A DNA stretch of 64,000 bases from Cyathus striatus. Taxonomy: Eukaryota > Basidiomycota > Agaricomycetes > Agaricales > Nidulariaceae. Location: the NCBI GenBank assembly GCA_025738555.1, contig JAOVFP010000009.1, positions 4,814,749 to 4,878,748 of the forward strand, read 5' to 3'. Below the pieces are notes generated by a model that was not told the origin of the DNA, ran no database searches, and saw only the letters and a list, made by a program, of their open reading frames with translations. A program made the position numbers and the translations under genes. Position 1 is the first letter of the stretch, and each line of letters begins with the position of its first letter. Below are positions 35,023-45,694 of this stretch, piece after piece.

Positions 35023-35700
35023 CCCAACTCCCAGTGTTCCCGAAATCGACGCATTATTCGAGCCAATGACGGCGTAAGCGTCCGTGACTTGCGTTACGAG
35101 CGACAATTTGGCAAAATGCATCGACGGCGACGTCGTGGGAGGTGGGAGAAGTGGGACAGTGTCGAGCTTGACCCTTGAAGGGCCAGCAACCGTGGCATCA
35201 CAAAAAGAAGTCAGCAAAGTGCACAGGCACGAGCACGAGTAGCTACCTTTCTCGATACCAATATCACCATCCACGACCTCGACTCGAAACCGATGAATTA
35301 AGTGATCTGCAAAGGCGACGATGAGAAACGATAGATTACAACGAACTCTTTTCTTCACTCATTCTTGGTTACTGGTGGGGAGTGGGGCTTTTGTGTGTGG
35401 GTAGGATCTGGAAGGGTTACTATTAGGGTTAGGATTGCGAGATGAGAGTGAATGGAAGGACGTACTTTGAGATTCTGAGGTTGTTTGAGACATGGTGGAA
35501 CTTTGGTGTAAGAGGCGGAGAGAAGGACAATGGTGTCAACGGTCTTCGGGTGGGCAGACAGGGTTCACTAAGATCGGATGATGCGGTAGAGTCGAGCCCT
35601 GGTCAAGTTGAGCCTAGAAGGCGTATGTCATAGATGGGGGAGATGACGATGAGAGTGGGCTGTGATTGAGAGGAGAGAGTAGATGGGGATGGTCGTCGCT
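35023..35700 (-). pseudogene. SET-gene fragment C (5' end fused to downstream part, SET domain missing)
   Basis: The start MSQTTSESQST (ATG at 35493) and the upstream region match the 61.4-61.7 kb copy. The coding part then jumps directly to sequence matching 59.10-59.45 kb (VVIYRFSSSPLQIT and AVIGSNNASISGTLGVGL), omitting the SET domain and about 1.9 kb. On the left it joins LYS9 sequence at ~35022. So this piece has two abnormal junctions. Confidence 0.7.
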
Positions 35701-35739
35701 GTTGACGATGAGCACGAAGACTGTCGATGTTGCCAGCGA

Positions 35740-37510
35740 AAATCATTGATCATCCAACATAAAGCGCGACCGCCGGCTGCATCACACAGCAGTGACAGCA
35801 CTCATCATCGTCTTCGCTATCACCGGTCACCGACGTAACCGATAACCGGCGACCCGTCACATGTCCCACTGCTGCTCACTGCCATGCTCGTTGTTCTCTG
35901 TTCCAACAGTCCTCATCTCACCGTCCCCCACCCCAATCCCCCTCAACATATACGTTGGTGCCAGGTATACCCCTCCTCTCTGCTTACCACAGTCCCCTGC
36001 TACCTCACATCTGCACAGCGTTGTCTACGCTTCGTAGACGGCCACTTGCATTCGCCACTCATCTTCGCCCACATTCAGCGTCCTCGACACCATGTCAGTC
36101 ATGGTCACCCAACCCACCTCAAGTTCCTTACCTCAGGCCTCAGGCCTCAACGTTCAACAGCCGCCGCCACTCTAGACGGCTGCCCCTCTCGTTCCCGACA
36201 TGTCGATGCCACGTCGCCATCTTCATTCGACATGCTGCCTTCCTCCACTGCATCGTCGCGATGATGATGACGCGCCAGGTCCCCCACCTCAACGACCCAG
36301 TGCCGTCCATGCAAAGTAGACGGTACATTATGTCGGCCCACCCTCCTCCACCACACCCTCCCCTTCGCGTTCACAACGATGCTGGCAAGAATGGCGTCGA
36401 CAGCACGTCACCCAGTCCCCTGCTCCCTGCGTCGCCACACCTCGTGTCTCTCCCCCAACACCACCACCACCACCCACCGTTGTCTCCCCAGCAGCATCAT
36501 AGCTGTCTTGCCGTCTCGCCATTACCACAACGTTCTTCCCATGTGTCGTTGGCGACATAGACGCCATAACCCTGTCACCCACCACCACAACCTCTCTCCT
36601 TCTCCCTCTCATCCAAGCGTAATGGCATAACTGCCGTTTCGCGCTCGCCCCGCCCACCACTGTCGCTGCTACTGCCACGATGCCACGTCATCCAGCACCA
36701 CCACCACGATCCACCACCACCTCAAGACACCTCTAGCCTCCTCCCTGCGTCACGTCACCCAGCCCTCCCCGCCCTGGCGTCACGACGACGACGACGACGA
36801 CGACGATGGCACCACAACTACCTCCTCCCCAACCCCTCCCCCTCCCTGCATCAAGAAGACGACGACGATGTTGACAATAACGGCGTCGATGCCACGTCAC
36901 CCAACCCCCCTCCGTCCCCTTCCCCCCTGCGTCACGACGACGAGGACGATGCAACACCTCAACCTGTCCCTCACCTCATCGTTCCCAACTTCAACATCCC
37001 CCTCCTCAGGACCCACAGCGACGTTGGTGCCATGTCGCTTGTCACCAGGTACACCCCCTCACTCCAATCATGTTACCATCTCCCCTCGCCCATGCCATAG
37101 CCGTTCCCCACATCCCCAGCCCTCCCTCGACGACAATGTCGTCACGTCAACAGCCCCAGCCTCTCCCGCCACCACCATCTTGTCTCCACCACCACCACTG
37201 CCCCCTCTCCTCCATCCTCGACGACAGCATGTCATCCGGACCCTCTAGACTCCTCCTCCCTGTTTCATGGGCGACGGCGGCACCACGGCACCCACCCCCC
37301 CCATCCCCCCCCTCCTCCCCTCCGAGTCATGTCGACGCTACGCCATCCACCGCCACTTCCCTCATCGTCGTCTGGACTTCTCCCACTACCACGACCTCCC
37401 TCTCCTCCTCCCACACCAGCCACTGCCATTCTCCCCTTACTCCACTGCAACGGCATGGTTTCTATCTCATTCACCACCACCACTGTTGTCATCTAGGCCG
37501 TTTATATTAT
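35740..37510. repeat. C-rich low-complexity tract with imperfect repeats
   Basis: About 1.8 kb in which the plus strand is strongly C-rich (CCACC, CCTCC, CACCAC) and G-poor. Phrases such as ATGCCACGTCACCCA plus a C-run recur at ~36404, 36680, 36750 and 36887, and TCC(C)TGCGTCACGACGACG recurs at ~36750-36800 and 36925-36945. There is a (GAC)n run at ~36780-36807. Long P/H/S-rich frames on both strands are by-products of this composition, and I do not call a gene. It looks like a decayed minisatellite. Confidence 0.6.
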
Positions 37511-37774
37511 TATAGGTAGTTTATTATATTAGTATAGCTAAATTGAATGCTAGTAGTGTAATAATATAATAATTTTATTAAATGCTTAATTTATGAGATT
37601 ATAAGTGAGGGCTACTGGCAAGCTGCTATTACGAAGTCTGTACAGATCCGTGCGGGTCCGTACGGACCCATGGGGGGAGCGTAAATTACTGCGTGAGTAT
37701 GACACGCCCACCTACTGTGCGTGAAAATCTGGCTATGAGTGTGGCGCATTCAATCATGCTCACTTCTGAATGTA
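37511..37774. other. AT-rich spacer with a 16-bp palindrome
   Basis: The sequence switches sharply from C-rich to AT-rich at ~37510. GGGTCCGTACGGACCC at 37654-37669 is a perfect palindrome. No gene. Confidence 0.5.
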
Positions 37775-38352
37775 CGTCGAGCCTGAGTACGAACGCGGGG
37801 AAGGCACATACGAAGACTGGCTCGATTGAGATGAAAGAATGCCGTTACGAAGGGCGCGGGGTGCACTGGGTACAGGTCGTGGGGCGGTGAGTAACGTGCT
37901 GGGATTGGATGTGAACGAGGAGCCTGACGAGCGGTAAAGAGGAGGAGCAGAGGATGGGGTAGGTCGTCCACCAGACGGCGACATGGAAGTATGAAAAGAC
38001 CCAGGATGTGTTGAAGGACTGCGAGGACGATAGGAATCGAACCGTTTTAGTGGTGGTGCAGAGGCCTCGCCGATTTTGCCTTCTTGCTGAGCCGTACCCT
38101 CAACCCCTCGATCCTCATCCACAGCCTCGATCCTCATCCACAGCCTCGATCCCAGCAGCACCCTCCCCACCCTCCCTTCTGTTCTCAACGGTCATTGTTC
38201 GATCGAACCACTTTTTCCTCATCTTGGGAGGAACAAGCGACGACGCAGGCAACTCATCCTCCATGTCCATCGTCGGATTTCGCCAAACTGGAGAACCTGT
38301 AAGAGAGGGTCAGCAACACGAGCGAGTGATTTGTGTACCGCAGCAAAGGCGA
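37775..38352 (-). pseudogene. SET-gene fragment D (mosaic)
   Basis: 37775-38087 matches fragment B (16.5-16.82 kb; KRFDSYRPRSP and SSGSSFTSNPSTLL). 38088-38352 matches the SET pseudogene at 59.53-59.82 kb (MDMEDELPASSLVPPKMRKK). The junction at ~38087 joins two parts of the gene that are not adjacent in the other copies. The CCTCGATCCTCATCCACAG unit is tandemly repeated around 38105-38150. Homology ends at ~38352, where the transposase-bearing insert begins. Confidence 0.65.
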
Positions 38353-38403
38353 AAAGAAGTCCTATAAGCCTCAAAGATGTATAAGTATATTTAGCGAGGT
38401 CAA

Positions 38404-41400
38404 CTAAAGTACATCTCGAGAAGGACTACCAAAGCGCGCCAGAAAACCATTCAATACATTGTCCGACAACTCCTGATCCCTTTCTGGTACGAACTCAAAC
38501 TGACGATAGTGTGCAGCATCAAGCACTGCCGTAGTGGATCCTTGATAAGTATCCGTCATATCACTGATTGATAACGTAGAGGGCCCAGGTGGGGATTGAA
38601 GGACCGAAGGTGAGTGTACCGCTGTACCGAGAGCATGAGAAGCAGGGATAGCATGAGGTGCTGGCGAGCGCGTTGCGTGCGTTGGCATTGGCGCTGGCGG
38701 GTGAGTTGCATGCGTTGGCATTGGGTGTATTGGCATTGGTGGCTGCAGTGGGTGCGGCGTTGGCGAGTGCATTACGTGTGCTGAAAGTGAGGAGCTTGGG
38801 TGTGGTGTTGGGGAGCACGTTGCGTACGTTGGCATTGGCGAGTGCGTTGGCTGTGTTGGCTGCGTTGATAGGTGCATTGGGGGCATAGGCGAGCGCACTG
38901 GTGGCTCCAGTGGGTGCGGCGTTGGCGAGCGCATTGCGTGCACTGAAATTGAGGAACTTGGGTGCAGAGTTGGGGCGCACGTTGCGTACGCTGGCGTTGG
39001 CAAGTGCGTTGGCTGCTTTGGCCGTGTTGATAGGTGCATTGGGGGCATAGGTGAGTGTGGCTCAGCTGATGGAGTGAACAAGCGCACTGGAGCTGCTACA
39101 GGCATCGTCAATCCAGCTCCAGGTGTCACTGGTGTCGTTGAGCGTGAACCTGCAGAACGGTGAGGAGTAGAGGGTGTTCCTGAGTGAGAATCTGAAGCTG
39201 TTGAGTTGTGAGAAAAATGCGAGTGAACGAGAAGGAAACAACACACCATGTTGGTAAGGTGCTGCTGCTTCACGGGCATTTCTGCAGCGAGATTTTTGAG
39301 GCTCAGCCCTCCCAGATGAATTTCCATGTTCCTTCGAAGCACTATCTCGAAGTGCTTCGAAGGCCTTCTGGCGCTGAAGGGACTCCCTCCGTGTACGCTT
39401 CTCGTTCTCGATTTTTTCGTGAAGACTATCAACGGCGGTTTGAGCTTTTTTCGCTTTTCGTATCTTGACAGTAGTTGCTGCAGTACGTTGTAGATTACTA
39501 GTCATGCGATGTTGGAGAGTATTGTTTCGATTTGTTAGTATTCCCTCTTCTAGAGCGCGTTGAACTTCTTGGGACACACGCTGGTCAAGTTTACGAGCAC
39601 TGGTTATTCAAGTCAATGAAAGAAGCTAGTTATAGATGAGTTATAAAACATAGTACATACGATTCAAGAGCCTCTTTCAGTGAAAGACCAGTCCCTGTTA
39701 GATTATTTGTCCAGCTGTGTTGGCCTTCACCAATGTTCGTTGTCGATGCACAGATATCCCAGTCTTCAGGATACATCCGCGAGAGACTCTTCATAACGGA
39801 AGGAAGGATCCACTTATGGTTAAGTTTGTGTTTCCACCACGCTATTCATGTCAGCATAAAATTGACTGCAAGTAGAACCAACAACGTACCGTTAATCCTA
39901 GGATTACCGAGACTTTCAACGAACTTGGTAAAGGAGTCAACCTCATCTTTCGCCATGTATGGGAAGTTCCTGAGACACTGGAAGTCATTTGGCGAAACAA
40001 TGTCTTTAAAATCGAGAAGACCGCTAGATAGGTTATGATCAGTATTAAATATCAATCAATCAGCTCAAAACCTACCGCTGAACATGTGTTTGACATCCCT
40101 TAAGAACATAAGAGAGTATTTCTTCAGGGGTCGTATTGTCTGGTATACCGCTGTACCCAGAGTCATTCGTTGAAATAATGGAATCGCCAAACCCAAGTGC
40201 TTGCGCAGCTTCAAGGTCTGCGTTCATACAGAGAAGATTACCACCTGGCATTAGCCTCTTGAATCCGAGAGGCTTTCCAGTTACTCGACGGACAACATCT
40301 TGGAACTCGTCAAATAGACGTTTGTAGTATCGACGATCTTGACCATTAGTATAAACACGACCAATGGTTACCGCTCAAATCGACTTTAGCAAGAGTTAGA
40401 GAATGCGTTACATGAACTGAACGTACCACGATTAACAGCATTGCAAAATATAGCTATTTCCCACTCGTTGTAACCTCGAACTCTTTTGAAGGTATGGTCA
40501 ACCTCAAAACAAATAGCATCATGGATTAATGATAAAAGGAACGAATCGAATGTTAAGATCATAACATGATCTTCAATGTGATGGAAACCATGAATATAGC
40601 GCTGCGCAATTGGTAACTCTCTGTTATCTTTTAATTGCTGCAGATATACACCTAAAAGGCATATGCAGATAGGGGCGATATCTAATGATGTATATGTACG
40701 CACCTTCAATGTCAAGACCTCCTGGTGATTCCATAAGCTTCGCTTTTCTAATCATATCTTTCTTTCGTCGAGTATCTATAAGTGCCGTGTCATGAAGTGC
40801 CGGAGTATCACCATGCAAAATAAGTGCTGTTGTCGGTGCACTTTCAATTGACTGCACAGTTGCGCCTAATGGTCCATGAGCTTTTATCAGCTCGTTGTAA
40901 AGGCTTTTGCTCTGGTGTGAAAGTTTTGAGTAGTTAGGTAGAGGATGGTTGTGAGCAATGGTCCTGTGCAGTATGACAGCCTTACGTATATTTTCGTCTT
41001 GAGGTACATATATAAGTCGGTAGGCATCACATGGATGGTTCCTAATTTTGCTGTGAACTGCCTTTCCATTGACAATGTGAGGACGCGCTGAGGCAATGTA
41101 TTAATATCTATATGTTAATTATAAACACTGGTGAACGTACGGCAGTGCTTCAGTCGCCCTCCAATTGTTGATGAAATGATGGTTGAACATGGCTTCGTGT
41201 CATAAGCATCCGATGACATTGAAACATTCAATGGTGTAACACTACCATTGAGGAATAGAGAAGAGAGAAGCTCTTCATCAACGTCATCTGGGATTGATCT
41301 GGCAGCATGCTCCCGCTGCTGTCGAGTCCATTCACTGCAAGTAATGAAATAGGATTTTCCATTTGTGGTCTGTTTTGTCTATGAATTGTTAGACAGAGAT

Positions 41401-42705
41401 ATAAAGAAATAGTAGTGACATACCTCCTTTCTCAAGGGCTTCATGACCGGTTTTCCTGAACACTTGACCTTCCCTTGATCTGTGTCACGGCTACATGCCC
41501 AGGACGACTTGATCACATTAAACCATCTATTATGAGTAAATTATCAACTATAGCATCAATGTCAACACAGAAACAACTTACGTGACAGTTTTCGTCCTAG
41601 TTGACCTTACTTCTTCTCTATTGGATTGAATCTGTGCATCAATGAGCGGCTTGTTTGCCTCGGGATCAAGCTCATTTCGCACAACCCTGAGAAGTGTTGG
41701 GTCCACTTGCTCGCATGCCCACACTCCTTGACAGCTTAAGCGTGCTCGGCGACAGAGCACCGTTTCGGATCCAAGGACCCTACGTATCTTAGTGTAGGAG
41801 TCTCCCTTTCCATTGGGACCCTCAAATGAATCTCTGTCCTAAATGAGAGATGTCAGTACTATTGTCGAGTATTATGATTGTGCTTACCTTCTTTCTGATT
41901 AATGCATCAATTGGAATTAGTTTCCCATTCTCATCCCTCAGATTATACCTCTCATCACTTAAATCCAAAACATATGCTATTGAATGACGAGGAATTGGCC
42001 AGGCTGTTGGAAGACCTTTCACATACTGGACCGCATCAACTTCGAGTGCTTTTGAGAGCATAACCTTGCCCTGTTCAAAGCCTGTTGTTTTGACATCGTT
42101 GTCCAACCAAGTAGTTGGATCGATTTTTTTCAATGGGATATCCATGTTGTTGTCGATATCCATGAGGTCCGAGTCTGAAGTGTGCGTATTAGGATTTAGT
42201 AATATGTAGCATTGATAACTCACCATCTTCAACCTCTTCAACCTCTTCGACCTCAGACTCAGAGTCTTCTATTTCAATAATATCGAGCCCATTTTCTTGA
42301 ATAATGCGAGTTCGAACTGAATGTGCAGTGGAACTAGTGAGATCAATGATATCGAGGTCCTCAGCTTTGAATTGACGCATTGAATCAATTAGCTCCGGAT
42401 CGCGTTTTACACGTGAGATGGTATCAGGCACAGCTGATGACGATGCCAGTGATGATGTCACCAGGTCACCCCGTTGCTTGATGAACTCCCGGAGGCAAGG
42501 AATGTCCACCCAATCATTTGTTTGAAAGACATCGGGATTCTTGGTAATGAATGCTTTTGATAATACCTGGATGTACTGATACACAAATAGTTGTTCTTTC
42601 AACTTGGGTTTTAGCTCATACCTGATTGCGAAATTCTCGTATAATGTGGTCAGATACAGTGGACAGAAAAGTTCTGTCACTTTCAGAATGTGTTTCGAAT
42701 GACAT
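38404..42705 (-). CDS. MULE-type DDE transposase, multi-exon, apparently intact
   Basis: ATG at 42705 (MSFETHSESD), about a dozen exons, TAG at 38404-38406; I estimate 1,100-1,200 aa. An N-terminal acidic region (DIIEIEDSESEVEEVEEVED) is followed by a Cys/His-rich part (SWACSRDTDQGKVKCSG ... HRTIAHNHPLP), as in the WRKY-GCM1-like zinc fingers of Mutator-like transposases. The catalytic motifs are CFEVDHTFKRVRG (D1, ~40490), CMNADLEAAQALGFG (D2, ~40215), the GCQTHVQR C..H motif (~40090) and STTNIGEGQHSWTNN (E, ~39735). A long P/H/S-rich tail with repeated PMPPMHLST-type units ends the protein. No stop interrupts the exons I could read. It should act in the nucleus to mobilise its own element. 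Clear terminal inverted repeats were not found. Confidence 0.75.
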
Positions 42706-42954
42706 AATTAGAGAGCTTGAAGTTGTACAATGATGAAAACGACAGAGGTGTTGTTGCATGCAAATTTTTATACATATCTCTATTTACTTTGTATTTACTG
42801 CAGCCTGTGCTTAAATTTATGAGTTATGTTATGTATTTAATTAAATTTTATATTGCATTTTAAATAGGCCGGGATTGTTTTACACCGTGTAAAAGCACAT
42901 GGTGTAAATTTTTGTTTTACACCATGTATGGTGTCAGGTTTCGTCCCCCCGCTA
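42706..42954. repeat. Inverted TTTTACACCATG repeats near the transposase 5' side
   Basis: TTTTACACCGTGT (42878-42890), ACATGGTGTAAAT (42897-42909, inverse) and TTTTACACCATGT (42915-42927) form two overlapping foldbacks upstream of the transposase gene, close to the point (~42955) where SET-gene homology resumes. They may be part of the element's end or its promoter. Confidence 0.5.
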
Positions 42955-43470
42955 ACATATCGGTAAACCAAAACCCCCCACCCCAAAAAACCAAAACAAC
43001 TTACGGGGACATCTCCAGACTCTCAATCAAAGCCAGCAAACTATGAATCGCATTCCCATCGTCCCACTCCCAACCAAACACAACCTCCTCGTTGGCCTTC
43101 AAATCCCCCACAGCGAAAATCCCAAACGAAAGCGCCATATCCCGCTCCTTGGCCTTTTCAGGACAAAGGACGGGGCGGATGACTGTGTTTGGTCTGCATC
43201 CACTTCGTACAAAGCGGCCTTTGCTACTGGACAATCAAGCATCGATGGCTACGTCCAAAGGTGGCCCTACGAGGTGCACGAAAGGGCACGGCATGTCTAG
43301 ATGCGTGTACCTGTTGAGTGGTTCGGAGAGGTACGACGAGGAGGGGGTGATAAGACTCGTATACGGGGTGATGAATGACTGGGTTTTGATAGGCCGAGCC
43401 ATATGCACCGCGTATGGTAATGGCCAAATTGAGAGGGGCGAGTGTACCCCGCCAATTCTGTGCGTGACGC
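42955..43470 (-). pseudogene. SET-gene fragment E (contains the SET core)
   Basis: It reads PCPFVHLVGPPLDVAIDA, then KGRFVRSGCRPNTVIRPVLC, ALSFGIFAVGDLKANEEVVF and GWEWDDGNAIHSLLALIES. The RSGCRPN and SFGIFA...GWEWDDG motifs are the C-terminal half of a SET domain (SAM and substrate binding). A stop and a frame shift lie upstream of KGRFV. It matches 60.56-61.03 kb. Together with fragment D it brackets the transposase gene. Confidence 0.75.
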
Positions 43471-43938
43471 CAGAGTTTTGCACGGGTGCTAGCGTGTGTG
43501 ATTATGCCTGTTGATAGGGAGACATAGGAGTGTGTCCAGGGTTCGTCAATGTCGATGTGGTCGTCTTCGTTTGAGGTGTTGAGTGTTGGTGGTGGGAAGG
43601 TTGACGTCGATGAACATTGAATGTAGCTTGTTGAGTGTGGCGAGGACGTTCGGCGGGGGGTGTGCACGATCCGCTGCGAGAACTCTGAATGAAGTGGCAT
43701 CGAAGCTGTCGACTGGACTGTCAAGGACATTGGATTTGCAAGGGTGACGATTCACGGAGATGAGAACACGGTGTCACTTACGTAATATCTATGAATTAGC
43801 CTAAAATTAGATGCTAATTTTAACACTTATAAATAGTCACCGTTGGTGCACTGCACAGTCCTTCTTTCCCACTAAGAACTCAGCGCCATTAGACCCCTTA
43901 GTAGTGGCCCCTTAAAGCTTAGTGCGGAGAAATGCAAC
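43471..43938. other. Spacer upstream of the DUF6534 gene
   Basis: A minus-strand frame (SPVDSFDATSFRVLAADRAH) beside fragment E looks like a further broken exon of unknown origin. The right end is presumably the promoter of the gene at 43939. Confidence 0.35.
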
Positions 43939-45450
43939 ATGGGTCGTTCAACGCAAGAAACTGACTTACTTATGGAACTTCCAAGGACGATGCATTATGT
44001 TAGGAGCGACCAAATAATGCCTCCAATAGAGTGAGTTTTTTCATTCTAATCCAACAAGATTGTATTGAATAACATACACTATAGATGGGTCCCTATAGTA
44101 TGATTTTTATATTTCGTGCTCTCTTGTGGATTAACTCAGAGAAACTACTCTAGGTATTAGGATGTGCGATATATTGGTTTCTCTTTGGATTCTTTCTTTC
44201 GCAAGTCTGGCACTACTTTGTTTTGTTTCGGTTAAAAGACACTATAGTTATTCGCATCATGGGTTCGTTTAATTCGTACTCAGTCATTGAAATGTTACTA
44301 ATATTTAGTATTATTAGTGCTCGAAGTATTCATTGCAGCAATAGTGTATTCCAAAATTGTCGTTGATGTAACGTGGAAGTACTTAAATCCAAGTCTCGGG
44401 ACTGTGGCTTCTCTTTCAGTGTGGTCGTCTCTGGCACCTCTGGTTATTGCTATTGGTATGTATGTTGGTTTTCAAATTATGCCATTCATCGTAATTTCAC
44501 TGCAGTGTCTTCGACTATGCACTTCTTCTTCGCCTGGTAGGAATCTTTCGTAAAAATATGTCTGATGAGCTTTACCGATTGTGAATGGAAAAGGCGAATC
44601 CGACAGATTAAGCTATACAGCAGACCCATTTTGTTCATCTGTGGAATGATATGCTTGGTACGATATCTATTGATTTGATGGTAATGATCACCGAAGATAA
44701 TATTCCCTTTCAAGGTGTCATTGACCCAGTTAGGAGCTTCTGCTGTAACTGTCATTCGAGTACTTCATTTCGTTATTTATACGAGTACAGTAGCATTCAT
44801 CTTTTGCATTAGTTCAACATGGCTGGTCACCACCCAGCTGATAAACACTCGCTTGCTGACCCTACCACGGTAGGTAATAAGACTGGTCTGCAATGAAATT
44901 TTTTATTTACATGTTGCAGGTCTGGATTGTTGGCGGTCTAATATGTGATATTCTTATCACCGTCACAATGACTTCCATTGTGAGATGCGAACACACCCTC
45001 AATTAATTGCTAAATATATTAATTTTTAATATGCAGCTTTTCCGAGTTCGGGCGCGGTCAAGCTTCAGCACGACATTAAAAGCCCTGAATAAACACATTT
45101 CGTTATCGATTGAAACTGCTTTTCCAACGGTTACTATCGCCACTGCAGCTCTTATTTCATTTCTGAAATATCCAGGAACAAATTTTGACCTATTTTTGTA
45201 AGTGATCCATTCTTATACATTTTGTGGGTGCTAACGCTCCAGAAGCATGTTTCTCTTGTTTATTGTGTATGATGTTATATATTTTCGAGATACTGCTCTA
45301 ACATAATATTTTAGTTATGCAAATGCTCTGTTCGGTGTTCTGAATCAACGGGCAGAGCTCAGACAAATAGTATCAGAAACAATAACCAGCACAGATATTC
45401 ACGCTGCTGTTGGATCAAATAACCGTCTGTCTGAAGCTGACTCTCCTTAG
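43939..45450 (+). CDS. DUF6534-type multi-pass membrane protein (copy 2)
   Basis: Begins MGRSTQETDLLMELPRTMHY. Membrane segments follow in successive exons: VLGCAIYWFLFGFFLSQVWH with YFVLFRLKD, VLEVFIAAIVYSKIVVDVTW, LAPLVIAIGMYVGFQIMPF, then the conserved late block VWIVGGLICDILITVTMTSI, FRVRARSSFSTTLKALNKHI, ETAFPTVTIATAALISFLKY, NALFGVLNQRAELRQ, stop at 45448-45450. The intron borders that could be checked keep frame. The layout and the late block match the DUF6534 family (fungal, membrane, function unknown). The copy looks functional. The middle (~44540-44820) could not be fully spliced by eye. Confidence 0.7.
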
Positions 45451-45694
45451 CATCCTTACTCACCAACTGGTAACTTCAAACTAAATCATATTTCTCTGAT
45501 TTGGAACTTACCACTCATGTATATCATATAATTCATCACGATGCTTACTACTAGTACAAGTAGTACTTGCTTTTCATTCGTATATCTAGTCATATATCTG
45601 CATCAGCATATCTTGAGGGCTGTGAGTTGATTCTTGCGAAGAAAACATGAAGGAAACTGAATAGGGAATGAAAAGGAAGACTGAAGAAATGAAA
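45451..45694. other. Short spacer
   Basis: 3' flank of the DUF6534 gene up to the left end of the inverted-repeat element. Nothing else seen. Confidence 0.4.

Noticed and set aside
35419..35440. TTAGGGTTAGG-like words inside the window (also ~9567, ~27869, ~61425)
   Set aside because: They are single or double units inside SET- or CFEM-derived sequence (encoding Asn-Pro-Asn-Thr on the other strand for the SET copies), not interstitial telomere arrays.
35884..37519. Long His/Pro/Ser-rich open frames on both strands
   Set aside because: They arise from the C-rich repetitive composition; frames are open on both strands at once and no domain or splice pattern supports a gene.
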